From NCBI GenBank assembly GCA_004154925.1, contig QJNS01000156.1:1-64000 (forward strand): DNA of 64,000 bases. The letters run 5' to 3'. The DNA comes from Monosporascus cannonballus (lineage: Eukaryota; Ascomycota; Sordariomycetes; Xylariales). This document shows positions 34,721 through 46,750 of this stretch, one piece after another (within the stretch, counting starts at the first letter, position 1; each line of letters opens with the position of its first letter). The notes below the pieces were generated by a model. It was not told the DNA's origin, made no database searches, and was given only the letters and a program-made list of their open reading frames with translations. The position numbers and the translations under genes were made by a program.

Positions 34721-36522
34721 ATAACGCTCAAACGTTCTAAAAGCGATGTTGTAACGAAACCGATTGTGGTTTGACAAAACTCCGAAAACCTTATGATATT
34801 AAAAGCAAATTATTTAAAGATAATATACGAAAATTATTTATTCAAAATGAATCAAGTGACAAGAATTCTTAGGCTTAGTTATTTAACATTTAAAGAAAAT
34901 GTATTTTATTATAAATAGTTTCAAATTGTATAATCAAACCATTTAAATGATAATAATTTATTTAAAAATATTAAATATAACATTTCTACTTATTACAAAA
35001 ACTTAACATTTTCTATAATTATTAAAAGATTAAATAAACCGTAAATAAGGAAATTAAAAAGCTTACTTGGTTTTAATTTGTATTTAAAATTCTGTATCGG
35101 CTATATAAATTTTAAGACCGATATAATTTTATGTAAAATTAAAATATATTTATAAGAAAAAGAGATAATCGAAAAACCGTATAAAACCGTTAATTTACAG
35201 ACAATAAATATTTATTTATATTACTTATAAAACGTTAAAAATAGGTCGAAAACATAATATAGAACAGTTATATTAAAATTAAAAATAATAGGTTATTATA
35301 AAAATGTAAATATTTATATAATACAAGAATTTTTAAAAGTTATAAATTGTAACATTAAAATGTACTAAATATGAGTTCATATTATTAAGGTTATTATAAA
35401 AGACATTTAGTTTTTTCGCGAAATAAAAATATTAATATAAATTATCAAATATGTTTTAAATATTAGACGATATTTTAATTTTAAAAGCGTTTTAAAACTC
35501 AAAATTAAAAACTATTTAAACCGATTTTAATATCAAATATTTACGATTTTTAAATATTATGCTACTTTGGTAAAAGTTTACGATAACGATATTTTTAAAA
35601 TGTCTTTTTAACTGAATATATCTTGTAAAATAACATAATTCTATGGAAATTATAAGATATATAATTATAATATGCTATAAAAATATGAAAAAAGATTATT
35701 AAAGTTATCCCTGATTTCTGAACGATTTTATTACGGATAATAGATTCATTTTATAAATAATCTCTTAATTATATTTAAATAAAAGTTATACATTTTTTTA
35801 CAAAAGTAAATAGAAAAACTGTGTTATTTAATATAATATTTTTAAAAGTAATACTGATAAAAAACCCAAAAATAGATACGAAATTATTCGTAAAAGGCTT
35901 ATTTCAGATTTTATATTTTTCTCAAATATATTATAAATAATAAAGGAATTAAATGAGTATAGATGTTTTGAACTAGGCTTTCCAAATCAAGAAGTATAAA
36001 ATAACAGTTTTTATTGTATATTATTTAAAACTCGATTATATTACGGAAAAAGTGAATTAAAAAATATTAACGCATTTGCGAGTTTTATAACGTACTTATA
36101 ATTAATATAGAATAACCCTTTTTTTAAACAACGATACTTATAATTAATGATCGATATCAGATTTTAATAAAACAAATTTTTTTGGTTTTATAGATATTAT
36201 TTTACTACTATTTTTAAATAAAAAGTAATTAGATAATTAAAAATATTTATAAATAAAAACGGAAAGGTTTTTCAGAAAATCATAAAAAAGTACGAACTTG
36301 TCTGAAGTCATCATAACGATGACCTAGTAAACTTAAAAGAAAATGGTAAATAAATGTTGTTTTTATATCGGAAAATACAAAATTAATAATAAAACTTAAT
36401 TATTGTTAAAAGATATCGTTATTTTTTTTAAATATTGAACAAATTAAGATAATTTTCAGTCAAATATTAAATAATTAAAATAATTAAGTTTTACGTTACT
36501 AAATTATATATGCTTTAAAAGA

Positions 36523-36739
36523 TGTAAGATAGCTGTAAGGTAATGGATAGCTGTGAGCTGGATAAGGTGATCTTCGACTAGTCGCAGAACGTATTCCAAG
36601 AAGTGAGTGTATTAGGTTATTTCCATCTGGCGTTTCCCACTACCTGCCAGATGGTGGATTTATACTAGTAAGTGGGTCGGTGGCTGATCGGCGGCTGGTC
36701 GGCTACCAGCCTCATCCTTATAGGGGCTATATTCTCACA
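36523..36739 (+). repeat. LTR copy, family L3
   Basis: A 217-bp repeat beginning TGTAAGATAGCTG and ending TATTCTCACA, matching 25390-25595 (inverted) and 46264-46357. It has few RIP changes. The flanking five bases (AAAGA and ATAGC) do not match, so it is not a clean solo LTR; the stretch to its right looks like a retroelement leader. Confidence 0.75.
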
Positions 36740-38667
36740 ATAGCGAGGGTGTAACGCTAACCATAATACTAAAAGGTCAGCAATTCCAAACCCTTCTGGG
36801 CTATATCAGCAATTAGTTACTTTTCTTGATATTCGAAGACGTCTTATCAGGATATATGGGGTCCTGTTTTAGCCCTTTTGACTATAAAGGGCTGCGTTAT
36901 CTTACAAAAGATTTATAACCATTTTTGTCTTAATTTATTAAGCCGCGTAAACGGTAACTTTTTATCGCTTTAAATTAAGTAATATCTGTTATTCTTTTTA
37001 ATTATTGTTAAAGAAAATAACAAATTAAAGTTTAAAATCGAAAGTATATTTTAAGTTGGTATTAAAGGAGTAGAAAAGAAGTTTATATAACAAATTTAGA
37101 TGAAACAATTAGGTTACGTAAAATTGATTAGAAAAGCGTTCGAAAAATTGGTAAAAATGATAACTTAATAATATTTCCAACAGAATGGGGTAATACAATT
37201 ATTAATAAGGGATCTTAAAGTTAATACGTTATTTTAAAACGAATAAATAAAAGATAAATTTAAGAATATCTATTAAATGACGCGGAAGTAGTATAAAAAC
37301 TTAAAAAAATCGTTTAAAATATTATTTTTATTATTTAAGAATAGAATATTATAAAAAGAAATTAATTAAGAATACACAAATTGTATAGCGATCTGAAATC
37401 ACTCAATAATTTTAAAGATTTACAAATTTATTCATTTATTTGATAAATTTAAAACGTTAATAGTTATAGAAATTAGGTATTTAAAACGCGCGATTATTCG
37501 ATTTTAGTTATATTAAATTTAAGTATAATCTAGAGGTTTTTTAACCTCAGAAATTATACTTATAAAGTTTTTCATAATACTAACAATGTTATTGTTAATA
37601 ATGAATAACTTAATTTATAAAACAGATTAATAAATATTATAAAAAACACGAAAATACAATTAAGAAAACTTGTATAAATCATTTTATCATTTTTATATTT
37701 ATTATATTTTAATTATATACGGCGGAAAAGTCTTTAACATTAATAGCTTAATATACGTATAAATAACGTATAAACTAGAAATTCAAATTGTAAATTGATT
37801 TTGAAATAAACAATGTGTAAACGTTTATAGTATAAACGTAAAGCTTTAATATTTATTTTTAATATAAATAATCGCTAACGTAATATTAATAATAAAAACA
37901 TAATATTAAAAGTACGTAATATAACGAATGTATTAAGGTTTTGATAATTATAATTAAAAATAGCTTTATAAAAACGCGTTAATCGTTTAACAAAATTTGA
38001 GAATATCTGTAAATTAAGTACAAATCGCGTTATACAGGTATGAAGAAAAATAAAAAAGCTATTTATTTCGAAATATTTATAAATATAATTAACGCAAATC
38101 TAGTAACGAATTGGGTTCTATTTATAGTACTAAATATTCTAAAGATAATAAATAAATAATATATAAATAACTTCTATATTTCGTTAAATTGAATTAAATA
38201 AATGTAAGTTATAAATAAAATAAAATAAATTATAAATACGAGTAAGATCTTTATAGAAAGTAATACGAATACGCAACGCATTAAAGATTTTAACTGAAGT
38301 TAATATATTAAAAAAACTTCAAAACGTAAAAACGTTATATTTATAATTTATTTTCGTAATATTCTAAGCTATTAATGAAGTTTTATATCGTTATGAAGTA
38401 ATATATAAAAACGTTTTAACAATTTTTATTAAAATTATGTTTTTAAATTAAAACATTAATCTTACAATAGTATAAATAACCAAAAATCTAAATATTTCTA
38501 TATATAATGTTTTAATATATAATTAACTTATAATTAATTATTTACGTTAAATATAATTCGAAAACTAATATATTTTCGAATTTTAGATTATTTAGACATT
38601 AAAAATTAAAGTAATTATTAATTTTATAATAAGTTATATATTGTTTAAACCAAAAGTAGAAAGTAAC
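36740..38667 (+). other. Region right of the L3 LTR, possible gag remnant
   Basis: Moderately A+T-rich directly after the LTR (36740-36960), then very A+T-rich. No frame is open. Its relation to the L3 LTR or to gypsy 3 cannot be settled by eye. Confidence 0.35.
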
Positions 38668-38847
38668 ATTACAGGGCTATATAGAGCTGTATTATAGAGC
38701 ATCGAATAAACGCCGATACTAAGCAGTCCTGGCGTAGTCTATTATATACGAATTTATATCATTGTAGTTTTATCTTTCTCTTTTTTAGCTAGAAAATAAA
38801 CTTTTATTAACAATTAACTGAAGATTGCTTAAATAAAGCTTTTTATG
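38668..38847 (+). repeat. 3' LTR of gypsy 3
   Basis: Direct repeat of 31690-31874; followed by GAGAT, then sequence that continues the minus-strand pol frame of gypsy 2. Confidence 0.65.
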
Positions 38848-41800
38848 GAGATATAAAAAACAAAATTAATCTTAATTACTTCAAGTGACGACAATTTGGA
38901 AATAACTTTGAAAATATCGTTTAAAATTTCAAATAAATTAAGTTTTTCACCATGTAATATATTTATTACATCATTATTTTAATTGTAAAATATTTAGAAT
39001 TACATTTTATTTTACTGTTTTAAGTAAATATTATTTCTTTTCGTTAAAATTAACTATTCTATTTTTTCTACTATAATACTAAGCTATCTTCTCTTAAAAA
39101 ACCTATGGTTTGATCCGTAATCGTATGAATATTATGTTAATGTTTATTATTATTATCTGTTTTAGAAAACTAATATAATTACTGTAAAACCACTATATAT
39201 TAATTGCTTTAAGTATTAAATTATTATTTTCTATTTATAAATAGCTGCATATAAAAATACGCCTATATTCTTGTTAATACACGTCTTTTAAGGTATTTAT
39301 CTTAATAGGCATTATTCTATCTCCTTATTTCATTAATAATTAATACAATTTCGAAAATATTATTTTAAAATATAATTTTATTTTTTCGTTTAAATGTCTA
39401 TTTAAGAATAATAACTATCAAAGGTTTAAGTTTAGTACTTATTTTAAAAAAAGTCTGAGTTTAAACTTGGACGTAAAAAACTTATTTCGGTCGAAAACGA
39501 TTTTCTTTAATAGTTAATATTTATAAAAATAAATATCGAACAAAAATTAAATCAATTATTTTGCTATTACGGTTTCTATAAAATATACAAAATACTTATT
39601 CTTAGTAAACCTATTTATTATCACCCAAATTCCTTTATATTCGATTTTACTAACAAGGTTTTTAAATAAAACGACTAATAATAAAATTTAAAACTACAAG
39701 GTTTCATATTTTATTAAATTTATCCGTCAGTTATAATAAGTCGTAAGGCTTATAACGTATTACTTTAACCTTATTACACATATTATAATTCTTAATAATT
39801 TTCTTAACTATTCGACGTAACTTTGAAAAGTTATATTTTTCTCTTAATTAGTTCATAATTTTGAAAATTTCTTAAATGTATATAATAAGGTTTCGTAAAA
39901 TTTCTTACCTAATTATTTTTATTAAGTTTTAAGAAAATGAATTTCATGATTATAAAATAATTTTTTTAAAAAACTATTTTAAATTAATAAGTCTTTTTTT
40001 ATTTTTTTTCATCGTAAAAATTTCGAAACTATAGTAGAAGTTTAAAAATTTCTTTTTTCAAAATCCGCATAATGGTATAATGCCATCTATATTATATTAT
40101 AATATGTATAGGCTTTTTTGACCACTTTAAAATTCTAATTATATTTGCAACTAAAAGGATCCATCTGGATATTTTTTATTCCTTTAAAATAATATATTTT
40201 CACGCGAAACGTCAAAAAAGAATTATTTAAGTTCCGCATTTCTTATGTAATTTTTATATTTTTATGACCCGGATAAGAGCTTTGTATTAAAGGTATATAT
40301 GAAATGGGTTTTTTATTTTATTAAAAGGGATTTCATTTTATTTAAAAACGTTGATAATTACTAATAATTCCTTATCGGAAATTAGCTATTTAAATTTCAT
40401 ATTTTTAAATCCTTTTAAATAACAAGCTCTTAAGTATAATTTGTGTTTTTTTAATTAGACTGGTATTTAAACTATAATTTAAAACCTTTGTCCTTAAACG
40501 TTTTTCTTTATTTATATTGAATATTTTTATTTTAGGCTTATTAATAGGTATATTCTTTAAAAAGTTTAATATATCTTTTTCGCATTTTTTAGCAATTTGT
40601 TTTTAATATATCTGTTAAAAATAAATTTCGTGAATAATTTAATTATATTTTCGTATTTTTAATTAACTTATAAACTTAATTTATAAATCTTTAAATCTAT
40701 CAAGTATAGATAACTGTTATTGTAGTAAAATTAAATCAGGTTTCATTATTTTTATTTAAGAACGTTGAATTTTACTCTGATTAAAAATAAATATTTATTA
40801 AAAATTTTATTTTCAAATATATTGCTTTTTTTAACTACATTAACTCCAATCTTTATTTTATTTTAAGTTTTAAATCTTTATCTAATACATTTTTTGTATC
40901 TCTTCATAGTCTTAGAATTAATATAAATACATCGAAATAAATAAACTCAAATTTCATTAAAATATTTAGAATTAGTTATAATTGCACATTTAACGCTTTT
41001 AAGAAAAATTATAATTAGATATTAAGAACTGTTAAGAATCTTAATAAATTTAATATATATTATATAGCATTCGCACAGTTGATATCTTATTTTAACAATC
41101 GTTTTTTATTCTTTCTTTGTTAGGTTTTTAGTTCGATAGTAATTATTTCGAAATTTAAAAGCTATGAAACATTTAATTATATTTATGTTCTCTTTGAATA
41201 TACTTAAAAAGGCTACAATATATCCTTTTTTATTATAATATAATTTAACTCTCTATAACTAATTATTTTCTTAAAAATTATATCTTAGTTTTTGTTATTT
41301 TTTATTGTTCTTTTTTAATATTTAAAACTACACAAGCAAAGTATTCTACGAGAAAATAGGAAAATTAAATATAATTTTTTAAAGTGAACTTGAATACTTT
41401 TCTATATATCTTTTCATTTTTTAACTTTATATAATGAATTTTATAAAATCTTAAATAAAACGTTTTTTTAATAAGTATTTAATAATCCTATTAACTATAT
41501 AATAGTAATTCGTAATTTCATGTATTTTTAAATAGAGTTTTAAAACTTAGGCATTTAAGTAATATCGTAACAGCGTAATCTAAAATTTATATTTCATTAA
41601 TAATATATTAATCTTTTTATTATTTTCTTTTAATAATATTCTGTACTTCTTTTTGAAAAAACATTTAATGTTTTAATTAATATGCGCATTACTAAATATA
41701 AATTACGACATTTCCAAAATAATATCGTATATAGAAATATCGGCGATGTTTAGAAAAATTAGCTTCTAGTATCTTTATATGCGTACAAGAAACTTTTTCG

Positions 41801-42848
41801 TTTTTTAAAAATTTCGTTCCTTTTCGTATATAAACAAATTCTCGTTTATTATGCGTAACATATACAATTTTAACTTATATTTCCAGACGATCCGATATTC
41901 TTTTTATTACCGTAGAAAAAAAATAATGTTGCTTTTTATTTTTAAATCGATTATAATTTTAAATATTTTATGTTCATATTAAAAAGAAATTTTAATTTAA
42001 TTATGAATTTCTTTTCTCACTTTACATAATATCTTACATAATGAAACTATTTAATCTCCTAGCTTTTAAAATCTTTGCCGTTTTTTAATTAACGTAATTT
42101 ACTTAAAAGAACCGCTTTTTGAGTTTTTTTTTACAGTTTACTTAATACAATAATTATTCATATATTTATACGCTTTTTCTATGTAACTAACATTCGAAAA
42201 TTGTCGTTCTTTAACTTAATCTTTGGTCTTATATTTTTTTCAATTTTTTAAATAAAAAGTTATACTTTTGAAAAGAATATTCTTATATCTAGAAGTTCGT
42301 ATTAAGTATAAAGCATCGAAAAAATAGCACAAGCATCCTGACGATACAACGTTTTAATTTCATTTTAATTCGAAGTATAAATAATATGTTTTAAAGTATT
42401 CTACTTATTAGGAGGTTCTTATATATCTACATTTGTTTTCTAATTCGATAAATATTTTATCGTCTTATTTAAATTAAACTTTATTATTTTCTTTGCCTTT
42501 AAAATTAATAAAATAATTGTTGAAGGAATAAAAAATAAAACATATTGAATTATCAAGGTTTAATTGTAATTTATTAATATATATCGAATTCCAGAAAGGT
42601 TCGTATAATTCGGAAAATATTTATTGGTAATTATTAATATCGAGTCGGAATTAACTTTGTTTCGTTATATACTTTATATCAGAATATTTCAAAATAACAA
42701 AAGTATCCTAACTTTATAAGTATATTACAAGCGGTTATTTTAAATTACATTTACAACATTGAATTTTAAAATCTTAATTCGTAAAATATTTTTCGGATTT
42801 TAAAATATCGTTTGAGATTTATATATTTATAACTATAATAAATTCTGA
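38848..42848 (-). pseudogene. Gypsy 2 pol region (minus strand), heavily degraded
   Basis: By position between the zinc knuckle (about 43020) and the gypsy 3 insertion this should be protease to integrase. At its left edge the minus strand reads SLEVIKINFVFYIS, the end of integrase. The rest is too mutated for me to place domains. Confidence 0.55.
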
Positions 42849-43073
42849 CTAAAAAAATAGAATGAGGTTTCTTTTTTTCCGTTTTTGCCTTATTATCCCT
42901 TTTGATTTAGTTATTTTAGCTTTTTTGAGATTAAAAAATCTTTCTTTTTTAAATTTTCCTTTAGCGAGAGAGCAATATTTGTTTTTAAAGTATCTCGTTT
43001 TGTTATAGGTAAAACATTCTATATTAGATTTATTGCTTAAGTTCCTTTTGAAGCCGTACTTATTTTCTTTCAA
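42849..43073 (-). pseudogene. Gypsy 2 gag zinc knuckle (RIP-mutated)
   Basis: The minus-strand frame contains CFTYNKTRYFKNKYC inside a very basic stretch. Changing Tyr back to Cys or His at the expected places gives the retroviral knuckle C-X2-C-X4-H-X4-C; each change is a G-to-A transition. The knuckle binds element RNA in gag. It helps fix the element's orientation. Confidence 0.7.
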
Positions 43074-44388
43074 GACATATTTTTATTTCTTTTTTAGATC
43101 GAATATTGAAGGCTTTTATCGTTATTTTGTTACTTACGTTTTTTAAGATACTAGTTAAAAATACGCGTGTTAGCAATAATAATCTTATCGATATATTTTA
43201 TAAAAGATATAACTTTAAGTTTTATATATAATTTATTCTTAACGTAATCATTTGAGTCCTTATAATAGAAATAAAATAACACGCCTTTTAATAAATTAAA
43301 AATTAATACTATACGATTAAACATAATCGTTTATTCTACCGTTAACTTTATATTGCGAAAATTATTTAATTATTTAATTACGTATTATCCTATATCTAGA
43401 TATGTAAACAAGTGTTCAAGTTTTTGTTCAAATATTTATATTTATAAAAAAAAATTAATTACATTGAAAAGGTTATTCGAGTAAATATATAAATAATTCC
43501 TTATCCATAAATTCGAATTCATAAAATATGCTTCAGGCAAATAATAATAAAATAATTATTACTCTTCGTTACTTTTGATAAAGAATATTTATAAAACTTA
43601 AAATAAAGTCTAATCTAAGCTAAGAATCATTTTATATTTACGAATGTATTATAGCGCTCAAAAAACCTTAGTTTATAACCTTTAACCTTTAGTACTTTAT
43701 AATATATAAGTAGTGAAACAGTTTTTTTGCGTATTTAATTCGTATTAACTAATAGTAAAGTTGAAGTTTTTTATTACTGAGCAAATTCAGCGTTCCTGTT
43801 TTCAAAGTTTTAACTTTTGTTATTAAAACATACAGTTTGTCGTCCAAAGGTAGCTTTTTACTTTTTTTTAGAATTTTGTATTATATTTTTCCTTAATTTT
43901 CTTTGTAACTTCTTTTTTAATCTTTTCTTACTTTTTCTTTCTTTCTAAATCTTAATAGTATATTTGACAATCAAAGTAAGCTAATATCATAGTTATAAAT
44001 AAAATTGTTTTTAAAATAGAATAATAAAGATATTATGTTATGAATTCAGTAGAAAACCTTTTCGATAAAAAATAAAGTTTTTAATTTAATTTCAAAATTC
44101 TTACTTGCGAAAAATAAAAATTTCGTATATTATCTATTTTTAATTGACGTTTTAAAAAACCGTTTTTAGTAAATTTAAAAAGATTTATTTATAATAACAA
44201 CTTAAACTACTCGTCTGTTATAAACTAAAAAGTTACTAAAATACAACGAATTTATTTTAAAATTATTTCAAGATATAAATAATTTTCAAATATTAGTCGT
44301 AATTTATAAAGAATAATAAAACGAAGAATAATACATTCAAGATTTATTTTTAAAAAAGTAGAATATTTTTACAAAACTAACAAACACG

Positions 44389-44658
44389 TGTTGAAAATTA
44401 TAAACTTAGATTAATAAATAAAGGTCCATGATTAACTAAGTGCTATTTATATTAAATATTTATTTATTATATATTATTTCGTTTTTCTAATAGGCATATT
44501 GCAAATTTAAATAATTTATATAATGTAAGATAAATTACCTTGATTATTTAAATTATATTTAAAAATCAAGCCTTCTTAGCCGAGGTTTAGCCGTTAGCGC
44601 GTCTCGCATTAGGCTTTAAATATAGGTTCTCGAGACGAAAACCTCTGTTTTCGTAACA
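44389..44658 (-). repeat. 5' LTR of gypsy 2
   Basis: A 270-bp LTR with ends TGTTGAAAATT and TTCGTAACA on the plus strand; less mutated than its partner at 30485-30753. Confidence 0.75.
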
Positions 44659-46263
44659 ACATATTACGAAAAAATAAATCTCTATCTCGTATTATTTAAT
44701 ATAGTTTTATTTTCGTAACTAAACGTAAATTAAAATAGAATTATAAATTTCGGAAGAATTTCATAATTTAAAATATTCGTAATTATAAAACGTTATTGAT
44801 AAAGTTTTCGAAAAATAAAAAATGATTTTAATGATTTTTACTAAAAGTCTTCTTTATATACGTATAAATATTATATTTAAAGCGATTCATCTTATAATTA
44901 TCTCTTGTAATCTTTTATTAAATTACGATAAAATCAATTTTAACAAATTTGTAAAACTAGACTAAAAAGCTTATATTAACACTATACAAATTAAGTAAAT
45001 AAGTTTATATGTATATATAGCTACCAAACAACAAGTAGTTTATTTTTACAGGATATTATAATAAAATTATAAAAAACATATATTTATAATTTTGAAACAA
45101 TATAACGTAAAGGTAAAAAAAGAATTATTATTACTATTAATATAATTTAATTAAAAAACCTTAATAAAGATATGTTAAACTTATTATTAATTTTTATAAT
45201 TATGTTAAAATTCTACAATCAAATAACTTTATATATTATATTTAATGAAACATATTAATTAAAAGTATATATTATTTTTACACCTTTAACACTTTTAATA
45301 CGTTTATTTCTTTTTATTCACCTTCTTCTTTTTATAGTTATCAATTTTTATATTTCAATGATTTTTAATATTTTCGTTAATATTATGAAGTATTTTCTTT
45401 TTATTGCTTTTACGGTTTCTGCTATTTCAATCGATATTCTTTTACAATGTTTGATGTATTAACGTTTTAAAATGTAATTTACATTAATAATTACGGTAAT
45501 AAAACGGTTTTTATTTATCTAAGTATAAATAATACGAAACATTATTATGAAATCCGATGATATAAATATTATTAAAAGTCTTAAATGCTATTTTTATATT
45601 TCATTCGATATTTCTAACTATTTTAAAAACAAAATAATATGTTATTAACGTTATTAAAAATTTATTTTATTATTATCCTGATTTACCATTTAGCCTTTTT
45701 TCTTTTATATTACGTTATAGGATTATTAATAAGGTATTTAGAAAAACAGCCGCTTACTTGTATTAGAATAGTATGATTAATAAAGAATAATTTTAACTTT
45801 TAAATATAATAATCCGCTTTCACGTTAAAAATAATTTGTTATAAAAAGAGCTTAAAATGTATTACAAATGAAATAAATAGTTTTATTTTTTTAAAAAAAA
45901 TAATTAATTCGCGTTAACTGTTAAAAAACCTTTACCATAACTCTATAAAATTTAATATGTTTTAAATACCTATAACAAACAGGTTTTGATTCGAAATAAA
46001 ATCCAAAAACGATTAATAATTTCGGTATAATTTAATATAAAAAACATTTTTTAACATTTAAATAATTCTTTTATATTTCCAGTTTTATCGTAAAAGTTTA
46101 TAGATTTTTATTTTATTTGAAAATCCTTTTTTTAAACAAATTTTAATTACCTTTTGTCTTAAAAGTAAATATAATTATTTTTCATTTATTTCTTTGTTAT
46201 CACAATCCTATAAACATTTAATCTTTTTAATTACGGCTTAAAAACTAGATTTTTCAATCTTAT
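44659..46263. other. A+T-rich DNA, nothing readable
   Basis: Stops in all frames. No LTR, inverted repeat or domain was recognised between the end of gypsy 2 and the L3 fragment. Confidence 0.5.
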
Positions 46264-46357
46264 TATAAGATAATGAGTAGCTGAGAGCTAGGGTGAGGTG
46301 ATCCCCGACCAGTCGCAAAGCGTATTCCAAGAAGTGAGTGTATTAGATTACTTTTAT
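46264..46357 (+). repeat. L3 LTR fragment, cut by gypsy 4
   Basis: Matches the first 95 bases or so of 36523-36739 (TCGCAAAGCGTATTCCAAGAAG shared with minor changes; 20-base core TATTCCAAGAAGTGAGTGTA). It stops where the LTR of the next element starts at 46358. The rest of this LTR was not found on the far side. Confidence 0.72.
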
Positions 46358-46750
46358 TGTGACGGCTAGAGGTTTAACCAACTATTAAACCTTAGTTGTA
46401 CGGGTTTATGTTGGTAGAAATATCGTGGGATTCTGAGCAATGAACATAATAACGTATTATGTCTCGTAATACCAAGGGCGTGTTGGGTAACAAATTGTTA
46501 TTGCAAGCTAAAGGTATTTAAATTATAGAAATAACGAACGTATATATTTTATTCTCGCTTACGGTATTTAAGCGGCTTAAATCTTTAATCGCCTGAAGCC
46601 TTTTAAGCCTTTCCGCCGGCTTAATGGGCTTAAGGTGCTTAATAACTTAAAACCTTTAAATTCGTTACGAAATATATTGGCCGCGGTCGGGTCTTATTTT
46701 TTTCGTAAGCTCGACCGTCCGCAAAAAAGCTAAAACCGTTAAGTTATAAT
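46358..46750 (-). repeat. 3' LTR of gypsy 4
   Basis: An LTR of about 393 bp. One end, TGTGACGGC, matches the ends at 185 and 565. The other end (46712-46750) is closely matched by 60863-60902, which points to a lost or displaced 5' LTR. Its middle (46560-46720) differs from copies A and B, so it is a subfamily. Confidence 0.7.

Larger units (their letters stand above)
31690..38847 (+). mobile_element. Ty3/gypsy retrotransposon 3, inserted in gypsy 2
   Basis: Direct repeats near 31690-31874 and 38668-38847 share ACGCCGATACTAAG and GCTTAAATAAAGCTTTTTA. The bases just outside, GAAAT (31685-31689) and GAGAT (38848-38852), fit one 5-bp duplication with a RIP change. A plus-strand reverse transcriptase segment lies near 34280-34400. 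An LTR of family L3 lies within it at 36523. Exact LTR ends are uncertain because the TG/CA termini are mutated. Confidence 0.68.
30485..44658 (-). mobile_element. Ty3/gypsy chromodomain retrotransposon 2, interrupted
   Basis: Direct repeats of about 270 bp lie at about 30485-30753 and 44389-44658; both contain AGCCGAGGTTTA and GACGAAAACCT. Reading on the minus strand gives a gag zinc knuckle near 43020 (42849-43073) and, at the other end, a chromodomain (31440-31620), so the element runs right to left. The insertion of gypsy 3 separates the last pol segment: the right flank reads KINFVFYIS and the left flank SLLKLVLKN, together matching the family text KIHPVFHVSLLKP. Without the insertion the element is about 7 kb. 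Confidence 0.8.
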
